A DNA stretch of 64,000 bases from Nephromyces sp. MM_2019 (lineage: Eukaryota; Apicomplexa; Aconoidasida; Nephromycida), in NCBI GenBank assembly GCA_015657535.1, contig JADHZB010000370.1, forward strand, positions 55,572 to 119,571, in the 5' to 3' direction. The notes beneath the pieces were generated by a model. The model saw nothing but the letters and a program-made list of their open reading frames with translations, searched no databases and was not told the origin of the DNA. The first letter of the stretch is position 1, and each line of letters starts with the position of its first letter. Position numbers and translations under genes: made by a program. This document shows positions 50,401-63,227 of this stretch, piece after piece.

Positions 50401-50670
50401 AATTGAGGACGAATTTTGAAACTTATTGAACAACTTGGTAAGCCGATAATTTTTCTACATACTAAAATTTTATTCGGAACCAAAAATATTATTTCCATGG
50501 CATAACAATAAGTAGTACACATCAATACTAATACAACTTAACGAATTTACAGTTAGTTATATTTTATTAATTCAAATTTGCTTTCTCTACCCAATTAATC
50601 ATACAATTGTTTAGAAAATATAAAAATCGATTTGCCTCGTTACATCACAGAATATTATAAATCCAACAAG
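47481..50670. other. AT-rich intergenic region, no supported gene
   Basis: About 3.2 kb. No coding frame or RNA was recognised. The plus strand is noticeably G/T-rich around 48.7-49.6 kb. The end of the region should hold the promoter of the gene at 50671. Confidence 0.45.
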
Positions 50671-51381
50671 ATGGTAGGTTGTTTCTGTTTTTCTGACAAG
50701 AAAAAGGCCGAGGAAGGCGATAAAATGAATGCTGTAAGTTATATAAATTATTCATTTTTTGCAATAAAATAATAATTTCTGAAATTATTTTAATATAGGA
50801 TTATAAGGAACAAGCAGTAAGTTATAAACTCCTTTTATCCTAGAAGCAATTGCAAGATTTGAAATTGATGTTGTATATAGAACGCAGATTATCAAGCAGA
50901 TATGCAAAGGAGAGAAGAAGAAGCTAAACAAGAAGAAGAACGTAAAGAAGCTGAACAAAGGGCACAAGCCGAAAAAGATGCAGCTGAAGCAGCCGAAAGA
51001 GAAGCAGCTGAAGCAGCAGCTAGAGAGCAAGCCGAAAGAGAAGCAGCTGAAGCAGCAGCTAGAGAGCAAGCCGAAAGAGAAGCAGCTGAAGCAGCAGCTA
51101 GAGAGCAAGCCGAAAGAGAGGCAGCTGAAGCAGCAGCTAGAGAGCAAGCCGAAAGAGAAGCTGCTGAAAAAGCAGCTGCTGAAGCCGCCGCAGCAGAAGC
51201 CGCTAAAAAGAATGCCGCTCCTAAAAAACCTACATCCAGATTTCAAAGGAAGTCAACATCGTCTGATTTACCAGGAATGGCGACTGGAACTTCCAAGAAA
51301 ACCACATCGAAGACAGCGAACAGACCTCCACCACCTTCTTTTGGACCGGGGCCATCTGCACCGGTAGCCGCTGCCTCTTGA
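50671..51381 (+). CDS. Ala/Glu-repeat protein with Cys-rich N terminus
   Basis: Unrecognised. Exon 1 50671-50733 encodes MVGCFCFSDKKKAEEGDKMN and ends GCT|GTAAGT; exon 2 is an 18-bp microexon, 50799-50816 (DYKEQA); exon 3 starts at 50881 (NADYQADMQRREEE). All are phase 0. The GCFCF start suggests palmitoylation and membrane attachment. A long charged Ala/Glu/Arg helix follows, including four near-perfect 13-residue repeats (EAAEAAAREQAER), then a Lys/Ser/Pro-rich tail (SKTANRPPPPSFGPGPSAP). Reading on gives VAAAS and a TGA at 51381. A donor at CCG|GTAGCC (51364) would join in phase to 51499, making one gene of about 536 aa through 52777. Pellicle or cytoskeletal localisation is a guess. Confidence 0.75.
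51001..51156. repeat. Four 39-bp coding tandem repeats
   Basis: Units 51001-51039, 51040-51078, 51079-51117 and 51118-51156 are nearly identical at the DNA level (one base differs, GAA/GAG). Each encodes a 13-residue helical repeat. The near-identity suggests recent or ongoing homogenisation. Confidence 0.95.
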
Positions 51382-51498
51382 TTTCATGTAAATGTATGTC
51401 TGGCTATGATATTAGACTAGTTCTATGAATTGATGCATTTAGATTTCAATTTTTGAAAAAATTGTCAAGTTTATACAATTTTTAATTTTTAATTATAG

Positions 51499-52777
51499 GA
51501 ATGGGAAGGGCAGGAATGTATGGGGGATTTTATGGATGGAAAAACATGTACTAGTCAAATTCAACAAAACGGTGCTCCAGCCAATTACTATTATGATAAT
51601 TATCCTAATCATGGTTACCAACAATATTATGATACTTCACAACAATATAGGCACAATTCTAATATTAGCCAATCATATTTATCAGAAAGGAGTTACAGTG
51701 GCATGGGAAGTGGCCAGTATTACGATAGTGAGTAGCAGTTGACTTTTCATTGAATTGCAATTTATTTTTTTATTTACCTATAGTTTTTAAATATATCATT
51801 CAAGGCAGTTTTTTGCTATAAAATTAATTTTTATGTATTTAAACATATTTAAAGTTATTGAACATGGTTTATCTAACACAATATTGTGCACTTCTCTATG
51901 AAATTTAAACTAATCAATCACTAGTTATATAACCCTACTTGTTATTTTTAATTTTACAGCTGGATACGGCTATGGTTATCAACCAAATACGTATACAGAA
52001 GTCAATGTCGATAATAACATGGCATATTCATTTTTACCTACCACAACTTTTGCTTACGATAATTTTGGTAATTTGATACAACTTCTTAATGCTACCCAAC
52101 CAACTTCAAGCTTTATGAATCAAGTACCAATTGCATCATACACACCACACCCAAATGGTGGTATACTTGCTTATGATGAAGATGGTAATGCTGTGCAATT
52201 TACAACTGATCAAGTAGGTAATTGGGGTGTTAATGAAAGTTATTCTCGACAACAAAGTAAACAAGATAGTACTGCCGCTGCGGAATATTATCAAAGCATT
52301 AAAGCTATGATTGCTTCCGACAAAAAACACTCAAAGGCACCTGATTTAGTTGATAATGGTGAAAATTTACCTAAAATTGATGTTTCATACAAGCCACCAT
52401 CCGTAAATGGTAAAGTTAAAAAGTCTAAAACCAAGAAGGAGAAAACAACGAAAGCTACTAAAACCCCAACAAAAGAAACTGAACCTAGAGTATCATTTGG
52501 AAAACCTATTAAGTCATCAACTTCTACAGATGAAGCAATATTGTTACCCAAGAATGATGGTTCTTATGATATAGTAACTCTAGAAGAGTATTCAGATTTA
52601 GTACAAAATTCTGGTTTTAAGGGTACTGGATTACAAGTAAATAGAAATGATGAAACATCCATCAAATATGCATTATATGTAGCACAGCGATGGAGACAAC
52701 AAGATAAAAAGGAGTCACCTACTGACCAATCATCACAATATCAGCAAGCAAATCCACAATCTGTTGCTGCTGCTTAA
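51499..52777 (+). CDS. Tyr/Gln-rich then Lys-rich protein, 3' exons
   Basis: Unrecognised. Exon 51499-51727 (acceptor ATTATAG, donor A|GTGAGT) encodes EWEGQECMGDFMDGKTC and then a Tyr/Asn/Gln-rich stretch (NYYYDNYPNHGYQQYYDTSQ). It joins at phase 1 to 51960-52777, which encodes a Gly/Tyr opening (GYGYGYQPNTYTE), two similar short motifs (TFAYDNFGNLIQL and GILAYDEDGNAVQF), a Lys/Thr-rich segment, a region with LPKNDGSYDIVTLEEYSDLV, and an Ala/Gln tail ending in TAA. No start exon is evident in the 117 bp between this and the upstream stop, so it is most likely the continuation of the gene starting at 50671. A separate start at ATG 51520 (MGDFMDG) is the alternative. Confidence 0.75.
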
Positions 52778-55446
52778 TTTTGGTATTTATTATATAGTAT
52801 TATATATATATATATATATAGTATATCTGTAGAACTAAATACATATAAGGCATTAATATTAGTGATGTGTATTGATGTTTTATAACTAGAGTATATAACT
52901 AAACAAAATGGAAAAAAAGTATTATGAAGCGATAAATGATTAAACACAAGACTTTGAATTTATGCTTTGTCGTTTTGAAAATTTTTTTGAATGGTTTTTG
53001 TCTTGTTCTTTATTTAGTTTTTTGTTAGATAGTAAAGATTATTAACTAACAAGTTTCGAATTTATTTTAACACATTAATACATTCATTCAATTAACCAAT
53101 TATGAATTTACAATATACAAGTTTTTCGATACCACATAAAAATAAGGGAAATTAATTTTTTTAAAGCAATACTATACAACCATTACAGGAAATAAGAAAA
53201 GAAAAATTTATATATCCTTTTCTCTTTCTAATAAACATCTTGACTCTTGTTATATTTATTTAAATCACATTATTTACTTTTTAATCATCACGATCATTCG
53301 TTATTATAATCAACGTTATTAGAATAAGAACAATGTAATTGCATATAATATATATTTAACTCAATACACACATTCGTCAAAAATATGATTCATTTTATAT
53401 TATTTTTCTTTTTAAAAATATTATTACTTAAACGTTATATATATATACTATATGTTTATTTGGATATTTTTATATCTATTTTTCTTGTAGTTCAAGTTGT
53501 CTATTTTTATATGAATATTTGAAAAAGTTAGAACAGGAAGAAAATAACCATTTTTATTGATGAATTTTTATTTATTATGACTGTTTATCTTGTTTCAAAT
53601 TTTAAAACAAAAATATGTCACAATTGAGAACAAGTAGAATTTAGATTTTATTTGTTAACTGAAAATAATAATCTATATATATTATTAAGTTTTTCTTTTT
53701 GAAATGTTGTCACAACTTAGATTCTCTATAATATATATATATATTATGCTTGTTGCATCTCTTCCCTTTATGATCATTGTGCTTTCTATCCATATATTCA
53801 CATTTCCACAAATTCTTATACAGAATCAAAATTCTCCATTCCTTGCCCTTTATATCCCTTTTAAAAATTATATTAACTAAAAATTATTTGATGAAATTAT
53901 AAATAATAGATTTTACATATTACTTTACAAAAAGGCATAAATAATGTTTAATGTTGCTATCAAAACAAAAATCATACATTCATTTTGATTTAAGCTTTTA
54001 TAAACCAAACATCACTTAATATATATATATATATATATATAATATTATGTATAGATATAACATTGAAGATAATTATGTATATATAAGTATCTTCAATGTT
54101 GTATTGTTAAAGCATTATTTATTGCTTGTCTTGTTTAATATTTTTGGTTTATATATTTATAAGCTTATATTTTTTTTGTATACAAAATTTCGTTTGAAAA
54201 TATTTAATACGTTATAACGCTATTAACATTTTTGTTTAAAAAAACCTGAATCACATAATATATTCAAAAACTTAAATTATTTCAAAACACATCAAAGTAT
54301 AAAATTTCAAGCAAATTGTAAAATAATCATTCAAAAAATTATTAGAGGGATATAGAAGCCATGAAAGAAAATCTAAAATATATATATATATTTTATTTTT
54401 GTGATTTTTTATAGAGGCTGCTAATTTTATATTTATACTTAATATATTTATTATTAGATGCACATTTATAGATAATCCTAGTTTCGAATTAATATATATA
54501 TATATTAAAAATCTTCACAATATATTATTAATAGATAGCTATATATAGTATGCACACCTTTATTATGAGAAGTTACAAGTATTTGCTTTTCGTATATATT
54601 TTTAACTGCTAATTTTATCATTTTTTTGAATTGTAAAACAGAAACTATCAAATTCAAATAGACGTATATTTATTTACTAAGGATAAATAGTTAATATTTT
54701 ATTGATGATTTATATATATACTTAAACTTATTTATTTGACTTATGTGTGTGAGTAAAACACGCCTGAATTCAGGTATGTGATGTACTTATGACTTAATTA
54801 AAATTTTATTTTTAAAATTGAACAAAATATAGTACATTAAACATTGAGCGATATGTTTTATTGAAATAGGAGAAGTTATATATATAATACACCCACACTT
54901 ATTTATATTGTATTAGAGATCGAAATGCACATACAATTAATAATACAAGTATATATGTATTAATAGAGCTAGACACACATCAATAAATATATAATATCAT
55001 TGTTAAATTGTTATCATTATTATTATTAATTTTTACACATAATGAAAATATATAAAAAAATAAAATTATTAATAAAATGTTGTGTATGCTTAAATTTTTG
55101 TTGTATCCTATAAAAAAACCATATATTTCTACTTTTATGTATAGTCAAGTGAAATAAAAAATTTACAGTCATTAGTTAGTTATCAATAAGGTCAAGTTAT
55201 TATATTTTTAATAAATAAATTTACCTATTTCATTGAGGATGTATGTCTGTGTGTGTATATGAATGTATATATATATATATGTGCGTGTGTTTGTCTATGT
55301 GTTTGTATCTGTGTTAATCTGTTGGTGTATAAAGTGGTTATGTGTGTGCATCTTGGTACGTTTGTTTGTGTGTATCATTTGAGAGGAAAATATAATTTAT
55401 CTATGTTAATAATAATATATTTCTTTTCAATTTGAAAATTAGATTT
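52778..55446. other. Very AT-rich spacer with TA microsatellites
   Basis: Long (TA)n runs at about 52799-52820 and 54020-54040, and an inverted repeat at 54059-54100. No gene recognised. Forms the 3' flank of both the repeat-protein locus and ALG2. Confidence 0.6.
54059..54100. repeat. Perfect 13-bp inverted repeat
   Basis: AACATTGAAGATA at 54059-54071 and its exact complement TATCTTCAATGTT at 54088-54100, with a 16-nt loop. Lies in the spacer between two convergent genes. Confidence 0.85.
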
Positions 55447-58400
55447 TTATTTGTTCATATTCATTTCAGATGGTGAAAATTCAAGAAGTTTATCTATAAA
55501 ATTATCTGTATACATTAACACGCACATTATATAAATGTATATAAAAATACTTACTATATATATATATATATATGTTTGTTTATTTAATTATATATATTTA
55601 TGTATATATTTAATGTAGATAAATTATAAAAATTATATTTAATTATTACCTAAACAAAATTTTTGTTTCACATGCTCCTTGGCAGCTTTTCCAAACTCCT
55701 AGATAATAATTGTGTGTATTAAACAATATGTTTAAAATTATATAGTTTTTATGTGTGCTTTTAATAAAAAAGTGTGCAAAGAAATACTCTCTAAATTAGT
55801 GTGTGTATAAAATATTTTGGGTATAAAGTGGTGTTTATGTGTGAAAGGTATAAAGTGGTGAATAAGTATGTAATATTTTGTGAGATGGTATGTGTTTATA
55901 TAATATTTTGTAAATTAGTGTGTGTGTTAAAGATTTACTGTAAAATGGTGGCTTGTGTAAAGTATGAATACATCAAACAAGAATGAATTTTCCGTATAGA
56001 AGTGTATATGTGAATACATTGGTCCTATAATGTGTATGAGGCAATTGTGAATATATATATATATCCACAAGTGTGTGTGTAGAATGTATTTAAAATTGTT
56101 TAAACCAATTAGTGTGTATTATTGCGTGTAATAATTACAATTAGTGTTTGTGGTGAATTTTCATAAAATTCAATAATTTGAGAAATTTTAGAAGCAAAGT
56201 CAGCAGCTGAGAATTCACACAAAAATCCCTGAATATTATATAAACAAAATACACACATATAAAATATATATGCACACAGAGTATAGCTATATACACACGT
56301 ATGTATATATTTATTAGCTCATATACATTTTTCTGCATATATGATCTATAGATAGTTTTTGGTTGTAAGGTGTCATATATATATATAGTGTATGTGTGTG
56401 TAAAATATTTTATATGAATATTAGTATTGATTGTGTCTATAAGTGTGTTTATATTGTTATATATGTGTGTATATATATTTATATAATTAATTACCGTTTT
56501 ATTGTTAATTACACTTTCTCTTAGTCCTCCACTATTTGAGGCAATAACTGGTAGACCCATAGCCATAGCTTCACAGGGTACCTATCAAATTAATTGTATG
56601 TGTATTTGTGTGTGTTATAGCGTGTGTGCGTATGTAATTGTGTGTGTGTGTGTGTTAGCGTGCGTATGTACGAGTGTATTTGTATATATATATATATGTT
56701 TATATGTTTGTGTTTGTACTTGTTTATATTCGGGTATATGTGGGTTTCTATTTTTATAATATGTGTGTGCAAGTTTGTGTTAATATATATATGTGTCTAT
56801 ATTAATGGGAGGGTAAAGTTATAATTACTAACCATGCCAAAATGTTCATTTAAAGGTGTGTAAATCAACGCCGTAGATGAATTTAGTAAATATTTAGTAA
56901 ATGTGCAAGAAATTGATTTCAAAAATATAATCTGGTTACACAAATTAATTTATTTGATTGTGTAGAGGTGCGGGTATTAAAATGTGTTCATGAATGTGTT
57001 TTTTGGTTACAGATATAATGTATATCTATTGCAAACACACATACACATACGTTTACATATACATACACATACTCAATACACATACAAAATATACATACAC
57101 ATTTCACACACCAACATACACACACATAAATAGATACACACAATAAACATACAATATACACACACACGCAAATACACACACTCCACCTGATCAGAGCCTA
57201 AACCATATTGATTGGCTAAGATTTCTAATTCGCAGAAATATTCGACGTTTTCTGCAACCCTGTCATCATACCCACCTAATTAAACAAATATTCATGTATG
57301 TGGATTTATTATATATAAATATGTGTGAGGTTTGTGTGTGTGTAATTGTTGTATGTGTGTGTGTATTTGTTGTATGTGTGTGTGTATTTGTTGTGTATGT
57401 GAGACTATTGTCTATGTCTTTATGAATGTGATTTATGTGTGTGTGGTTATTGTGCATGTTTGTATAACAGTGTGTGATCATGGTTTATAAGTATTATTTG
57501 AGCTTGTTTATTTATGGTCGTAGTAAATGTGTGTGTGTGTAATTGTTTCTTTGTGTGTATGAGTGCACTTTACTTGTGAACTTTATATATATGTATAGCG
57601 TGTGTATATAACTTTGTATGGGGTACATATATGTAAGTGTGTATATAAATTTATAAATATGTGTTTTTATAAGTTTGTAGGAGTAAGTAATAATAAAAAG
57701 GTTAATTAAAGTATATTTCAAGAAAAAAAAAAAATGTGTGTATAAATATTTGTGTTAGCTTTAGGAAGTATACCTGCGATAATCAATTTTGGTTTAGATT
57801 TCCATGTACCTTTCTAAGTGAAAAAATATAGGTATGTATACATATGAATGTGTGTGTGTGTAGATGTGTATGTAAAAGGTGTATAGTTTTAAAGGTGTGT
57901 AGTTGAAAATTATACATCAGAATATGGATATACAGAGGGAAATATATATAAATCAAATAAAGATATCTTTATAAAGATATATTTATTTGATTTATATATA
58001 TATATATCCATGTGTAACTGTATGGGTATGTGTATTACATTTGTGGATCTGTCTGTATGTATGTGTGTGTGTATGTTTGTTACATTAACTATAGCAAGTG
58101 CTTCAATAGCAGTCTGGATTGATTTTTTACGTTCATAGCGATTTAAAGAGAAAAATATAGGCCCAGGAGAATTAATAAATTCTTTTACACTGTTGAATAC
58201 ACACACATGTATATACATGCATATATACATATATGTATGTGTGTGTGTAATTATTATTTACCTTTCTAATTCCTCATCAGTTGGATTAAGTTGGTCAATA
58301 TTTTCAAAATCATTAATATTGATGGGTGGATAAAGTACTTCAATATTTAGATTACTAATTATAATAGACAAATGTGTAAAGTATTACAACCAATAATACA

Positions 58401-60339
58401 TACATAAGAATATTATAATTAGCAATATATATATATACATATAGATATATCAATATACATAGTCTATGGGGCTCAAAAAAAAAGACTATATAAATTTTGT
58501 TAAGTGTCGGTGTGTGTGTATATGTAATAACATGTTTATATTTTAATGTGTAAACTACTTTTGGAGTTACAAGTATACATAGGCTACTTTTGAATACATA
58601 TATATATATATATATATAGTATGTGTAATTATTTTTATTTGTAAAATTCATATCAAGTGTGTAAGTTTTTTATTTTACATTTATGTTTAAGTACACACAT
58701 ATATGCAAACCTCATTTTGGAATTTTCAAACGATGTTTTAGTAAATTCTGAATTCACATAAAATTTGTCACACAGACCTAAAATAATACAAAAACAAGTC
58801 AGTAAAAATGTGTGCAAAAATAATTTTATATATATATTTAGAAATAGTAATGTGTGTAAATATATTGTAGAATAACCTGTTGATTTAACTTCTATATAAT
58901 CCATTATTGATTTGTAAAATGTGTATGGAAATTTTAGTTGGCGTTGTGAAAGTAAACGATTTGGAAAATGGCCGTAAAAAATTACCTATATATACATATA
59001 TGTGTATCTGTGTGTGTGTTTGTATGTGTGTGTATATTTATGTTTGTGTAAGTTTACGTATATATGTATCTGTGTTTGTGTATATGAAATTGTTTAAATT
59101 ATATTTATGTGTATATATATGCAAGTTTATGTTTATGAATTTCAACAATTTATAAATATACTTATATATGTATTAAGGTGTGTGTGAGGATATATATATA
59201 TATATAGGTGTTTTCATATTTGTCAATGTGTGTAAATACTTTATAATGTATTTATTATATATATAACGAATGTGTGTATAAGGTCTAACCATATCACTAA
59301 AGCATGATAAAATTGGGTTTATAGCGGGTACTTGGTCATTTATAATAACATCAAATTTCCTCACTAATATTATGTGTAGCACATATATATTTATAAATAG
59401 ATGTATGCACAGAATATTTAATCACATAAACATATAAAAACACACACACAAACACATAGATTTACAGACACACACACTTGTACACACAAACACTTACACA
59501 CACACGCACCTATATACACACACACTTATACACGCACATATATATTTATACACACACGCTTATACAGAGATACAAATATACACACTTGAGAATGAAATAC
59601 ATAGGCAAATCCATAACATTTGAATAATTGCCATAAGATGATGAAAACGTCCAAATATTGTCTCTGGTATCCAACGGCCATACACAATTAACTCAAATTT
59701 ATCTAAATAAATTAATTTGTGTGTATATATAGATATATATATATACTTATGACTGTGCAAGTTGTTTGTATTTGGGACTGCGTAATGTGTGTGTGTTTTG
59801 GACTGCGTAATGTGTGTGTGTTTTGGACTGAGTAATGTTGTGCGTGATTTGGAACTGTGAAATGTGTGTGTGTATGTATGAGTATAATTTGGGACTGTGT
59901 AATATGTCTGACTATGTGCATATGGTTTGGGACTTTGTAATATGTCTGACTGTGTGTATATGGTTTGGGATTGTGTAATGTGCGAGTGTGTATATATGTG
60001 TGCACCCATATGTATATATATTGATGTGTGTATATAAAATTATATGTAATTATGCACACAAGTGTGTATGTAATTATACGCATGCTTTTATTTTCTATAA
60101 ATCTGTTTAAGTAGTATGCAAAGTAAATAAACTCCCCAAAAAAATGTGTGTGCATACTTTTAATTGCTATTACCATCATTGGGTAGTCTAAGAGAATTCT
60201 TAGGGTCATAATTTGATGTGTATATTGTCACATTGTGTCCCCGTTTAAGCAAACCAAATGCAGCTAGTAAGACCAATTTTTCAGCTCCACCAATTTTTAA
60301 ATTAGCGTGTGTAAATGCAAATGAAATTTTACTAGTCAT
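55447..60339 (-). CDS. ALG2: Alpha-1,3/1,6-mannosyltransferase ALG2
   Basis: GT4-family enzyme that adds the second and third mannoses to the dolichol-linked oligosaccharide on the cytosolic ER face. Fourteen phase-matched exons: 60339-60174, 59702-59586, 59363-59290, 58985-58877, 58777-58711, 58354-58262, 58189-58090, 57813-57774, 57275-57187, 56931-56833, 56581-56495, 56228-56139, 55698-55650, 55493-55447; about 408 aa (human 416). Landmarks in order: ANLKIGGAEKLV, RGHNVTIYTSNYDP, FDVIINDQVPA, YGHFPNRLLS, FYVNSEFT, IEVLYPPIN, FFSLNRYERKKSIQTAIEAL, LIIAGGYDDRV, ALIYTPLNEHFGMVPCEAMA (start of the EX7E region), PVIASNSGGLRESV, TGFLCEFSAADFA, KEHVKQKF. Introns are dominated by TG/CA and TA microsatellite. 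Confidence 0.93.
57021..57440. repeat. CA-rich then TG-rich simple-sequence tracts in ALG2 introns
   Basis: 57030-57180 is CA-rich on the plus strand (intron 9), while 57310-57440 is TG-rich with a repeated GTATTTGTTGTATGTGTGTG-like unit (intron 8). The orientation flips across exon 9. Confidence 0.85.
57944..57999. repeat. 24-bp inverted repeat in an ALG2 intron
   Basis: Arms 57944-57967 and 57976-57999 are complementary with one mismatch around an 8-nt loop, inside intron 7. On the coding strand this would form a stable AT hairpin in the pre-mRNA. Confidence 0.85.
59401..59570. repeat. CA-rich microsatellite tract
   Basis: Plus-strand ACAC/ATAC repeats interspersed with TA, within ALG2 intron 2. 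Confidence 0.85.
59765..59990. repeat. Minisatellite in ALG2 intron 1
   Basis: About seven imperfect units of 25-45 bp, each built on TTTGGGACTGCGTAATGTG followed by a variable TG run or GTCTGACTRTGTG segment. Confidence 0.85.
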
Positions 60340-63227
60340 TTTGTGTGAGTGTGTAATGCGACTTTACTATTTATGGGTGATTTGTGTGTGTCTGTGTTTA
60401 CACTGTGTATTGGCTATGGGTGCTTATGTATTTTCACTGTGTTTACTATGAGTGCATTGTGTGTGTATATCTATAACAAGGTGTATGGATGTGAATGTGA
60501 TAAGGTATGTGTGTGTTTATGTGTCCGATAAGTGTGTGTATATCCGATTAAGTGTGCGCCCGCTGTGTTTTTGAAAATATTTATATAACATGTATAGGGT
60601 GTGGTGCATTTATTTTATGTGTGTTTTGAGTTGATTATGCACATGTCAATACCAAATGTAGCCTGCTTTGTATGTTATAAGTTTTGTATATATGATTGCG
60701 ATATTAAATATGTAATGCAAACCAAAAAGGATCAGACGATTGTCAAAAAAAATTAATTTAAATAGTACACATCTTGTTTAATATGGTGAGTATATGTTAA
60801 TGGTGCATTGTTTATGTATCGTAAATGTGGAGTTTGTGTGGTTTTTACCATACAATATAAATACATATAACAGCTTAGAGTTACTGTATATTTTGTACAT
60901 AGGCTATGTAAATTAATATTTATGGTGGATTACAAATGCATTTAGTGTGTTGTGTGAAGATTATGTTCTTTGTAAGACATGAGTGTCCTGAAGACTTTAC
61001 GTCAAAATTTTTTATGAGTCGTGTGTCTTTTTTATTTTTGAGTATTGTGTATTATTTTTTAGTGTGCATAATTTGTGTGTAATATATGTTATAAGTATTT
61101 TATTTGTGCTTTGTAATAGGTTATTAATATAAAAACAAATACGATTGAGTAAGTCTTAACATTCTAATTGTTAAAACTTTTGGATCAAACACTCTATGTA
61201 TACTTAAAGCATGATAATTTATTAACTTAGTTTACTCAATATGAATAGTTTTAAAAGTATATAAACAATATTTATATATATATATTGTTTATATATTGTG
61301 TCCAATTGTATTAGCTATAAACGTTTTGTATAGTTTTCTTTTATTCCATAAAAAAATGTAACTGATTCATAATCATCTTCAAAAAGTTCTCTACATTGTT
61401 TGATAAAGAAGAAAGTAATATTTCTTCAAAATAAGTCTTCAAAATATAATTCGAATTAGAAATTGATCTTCATTAATAACTATCTCAGACAGTTAAGATT
61501 ACCAAAGAATTAAAATAGTTGGTTTCCCAGGTTAAAACTAAGGGGTCTGCTTTTTCACTGAGTTAACAACACAGAATTATAAAATAACGGAAAATTGAAA
61601 AATCTTCAAAATAAAATAATATTTAAAGGAATGCGGAAAATAAATAGAATATGAAAGAATAGCATTTTTGAAAAATTACATAATTTACATGAAACAATTT
61701 GCCATGATTTTTTACGTGTTTGAATGTTAATATAAATATAAACTAACTATACATTAAAATTCTTCCGCAAGCTTCGTGAAAAATTTAACATTGAATAAAG
61801 TCATGATTTGTACATTTTACATTTTATTTTTTATTCAGAATTATTATTAACATTACTTTATTCTATTTATGTTTATGATTCGATTTATAGAAAAAACTAT
61901 TTCAAACTTATCTACACACTTATTTGTTGGTTGACATACTACTCATTCATATATTGAATTCATCTGAACTGTGTATATCAATTATTTTGTAGATAATACA
62001 ATATATTAGAATTAAGCCTCACACACTTATAAATTCATACCCAATACGTATTATTATATCTTTTGTTATAATAAATATTTCTATAGTTTAATAGAGTTCA
62101 TATAAATTAAAGTAATGTGTGTGTAAAATTGTCTAAAAAGTTTTAGAAGATAACTAATTTGTAAATTTAGGTATTGTATATCATATTATAAAATGTATTT
62201 AGAAAGGTATTTCAAATCAACTCGATTGATATCTTATCTACAAATTGATTTATATGGCTGTATTTATTTCTTAATTTTTGTTAAGATTTGATTTCATCAG
62301 TTTACGACAAACTAAAGCAAAATAACATACTTAACAAAATAAACCAAAATCATCCTATGCATTGCTTACATACTAAAAGAGTTTGTATAATTTATTATCA
62401 AGTATTTATTTTATAACCTATACACATAAATTTAAATACACCCATACAAACCATTTGCTAAACTTAACGAGCGAGTTTATGAAACATAAATACATTTATA
62501 TATACGCAATTTATCTACACACACACACACACATTGATCATCCTTATATATCCCAATAAAACGACTTACCTGAAAATTCACAACTTGTTCATATCTACCT
62601 TATGTAAAGTTAACTTCCACAGACACAGGCATATAAAACTTATCATCACAAACCCAGCGCACATATATATATATATATATTTGTATATATATATATATAT
62701 AAAATCCCCATTTATAACTTATCTTCATATATTCAATTTATTCTCATACTCCCAACATTTACACACCCGCATATATCTTACATTTATACATACCGCTCAA
62801 ACTTAAAAACATCAACAAAACTACACACACATCCACATACATATATACATACTCGAAACGACATACATCATATTATCAAATTTCATATATTCGTTCTCAT
62901 TTCTCCTCGCCCCTATAGCCCTATATTATACTCACATATTATCATACAAAGCCTACAAACAAACATACTTTAATCCCACCGTATAATACACTTACACACA
63001 TTATAACTTGAAAAACTCTTCATAATAAACACACATACTATAACACAACCTTATACAATACTTCCAAACTATAACATATCTACAACCTTACACCACATAT
63101 ATATTCTAAACCCACCCTATACAATACACAAACACATACACATAACATTTTTTTCTATATATAGATATTCTATATTAATCTCACATATATTTATATTTAC
63201 ACATACATATAACCCAATATAACTCAA
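60340..63227. other. Shared upstream region of ALG2 and the CX9C gene
   Basis: Divergent promoters. TG-rich plus strand from 60340 to about 61090 (CA-rich on the ALG2 coding strand), a plain AT middle (61.1-62.4 kb), then CA-rich plus strand to 63220. A (CA)n run lies at 62516-62533, (TA)n runs at 62662-62701, and an AAACAATAT/ATATTGTTT inverted repeat at about 61263-61292. No gene recognised. Confidence 0.6.

Noticed and set aside
50785..51246. Minus-strand Cys/Ser/Phe-rich frame
   Set aside because: Antisense of the Ala/Glu repeat exon; its repeats mirror the coding repeats.
55253..59155. Many short TG-rich open frames (Cys/Val/Tyr-rich peptides)
   Set aside because: They follow from TG/CA microsatellite being open in several frames and overlap ALG2 introns.
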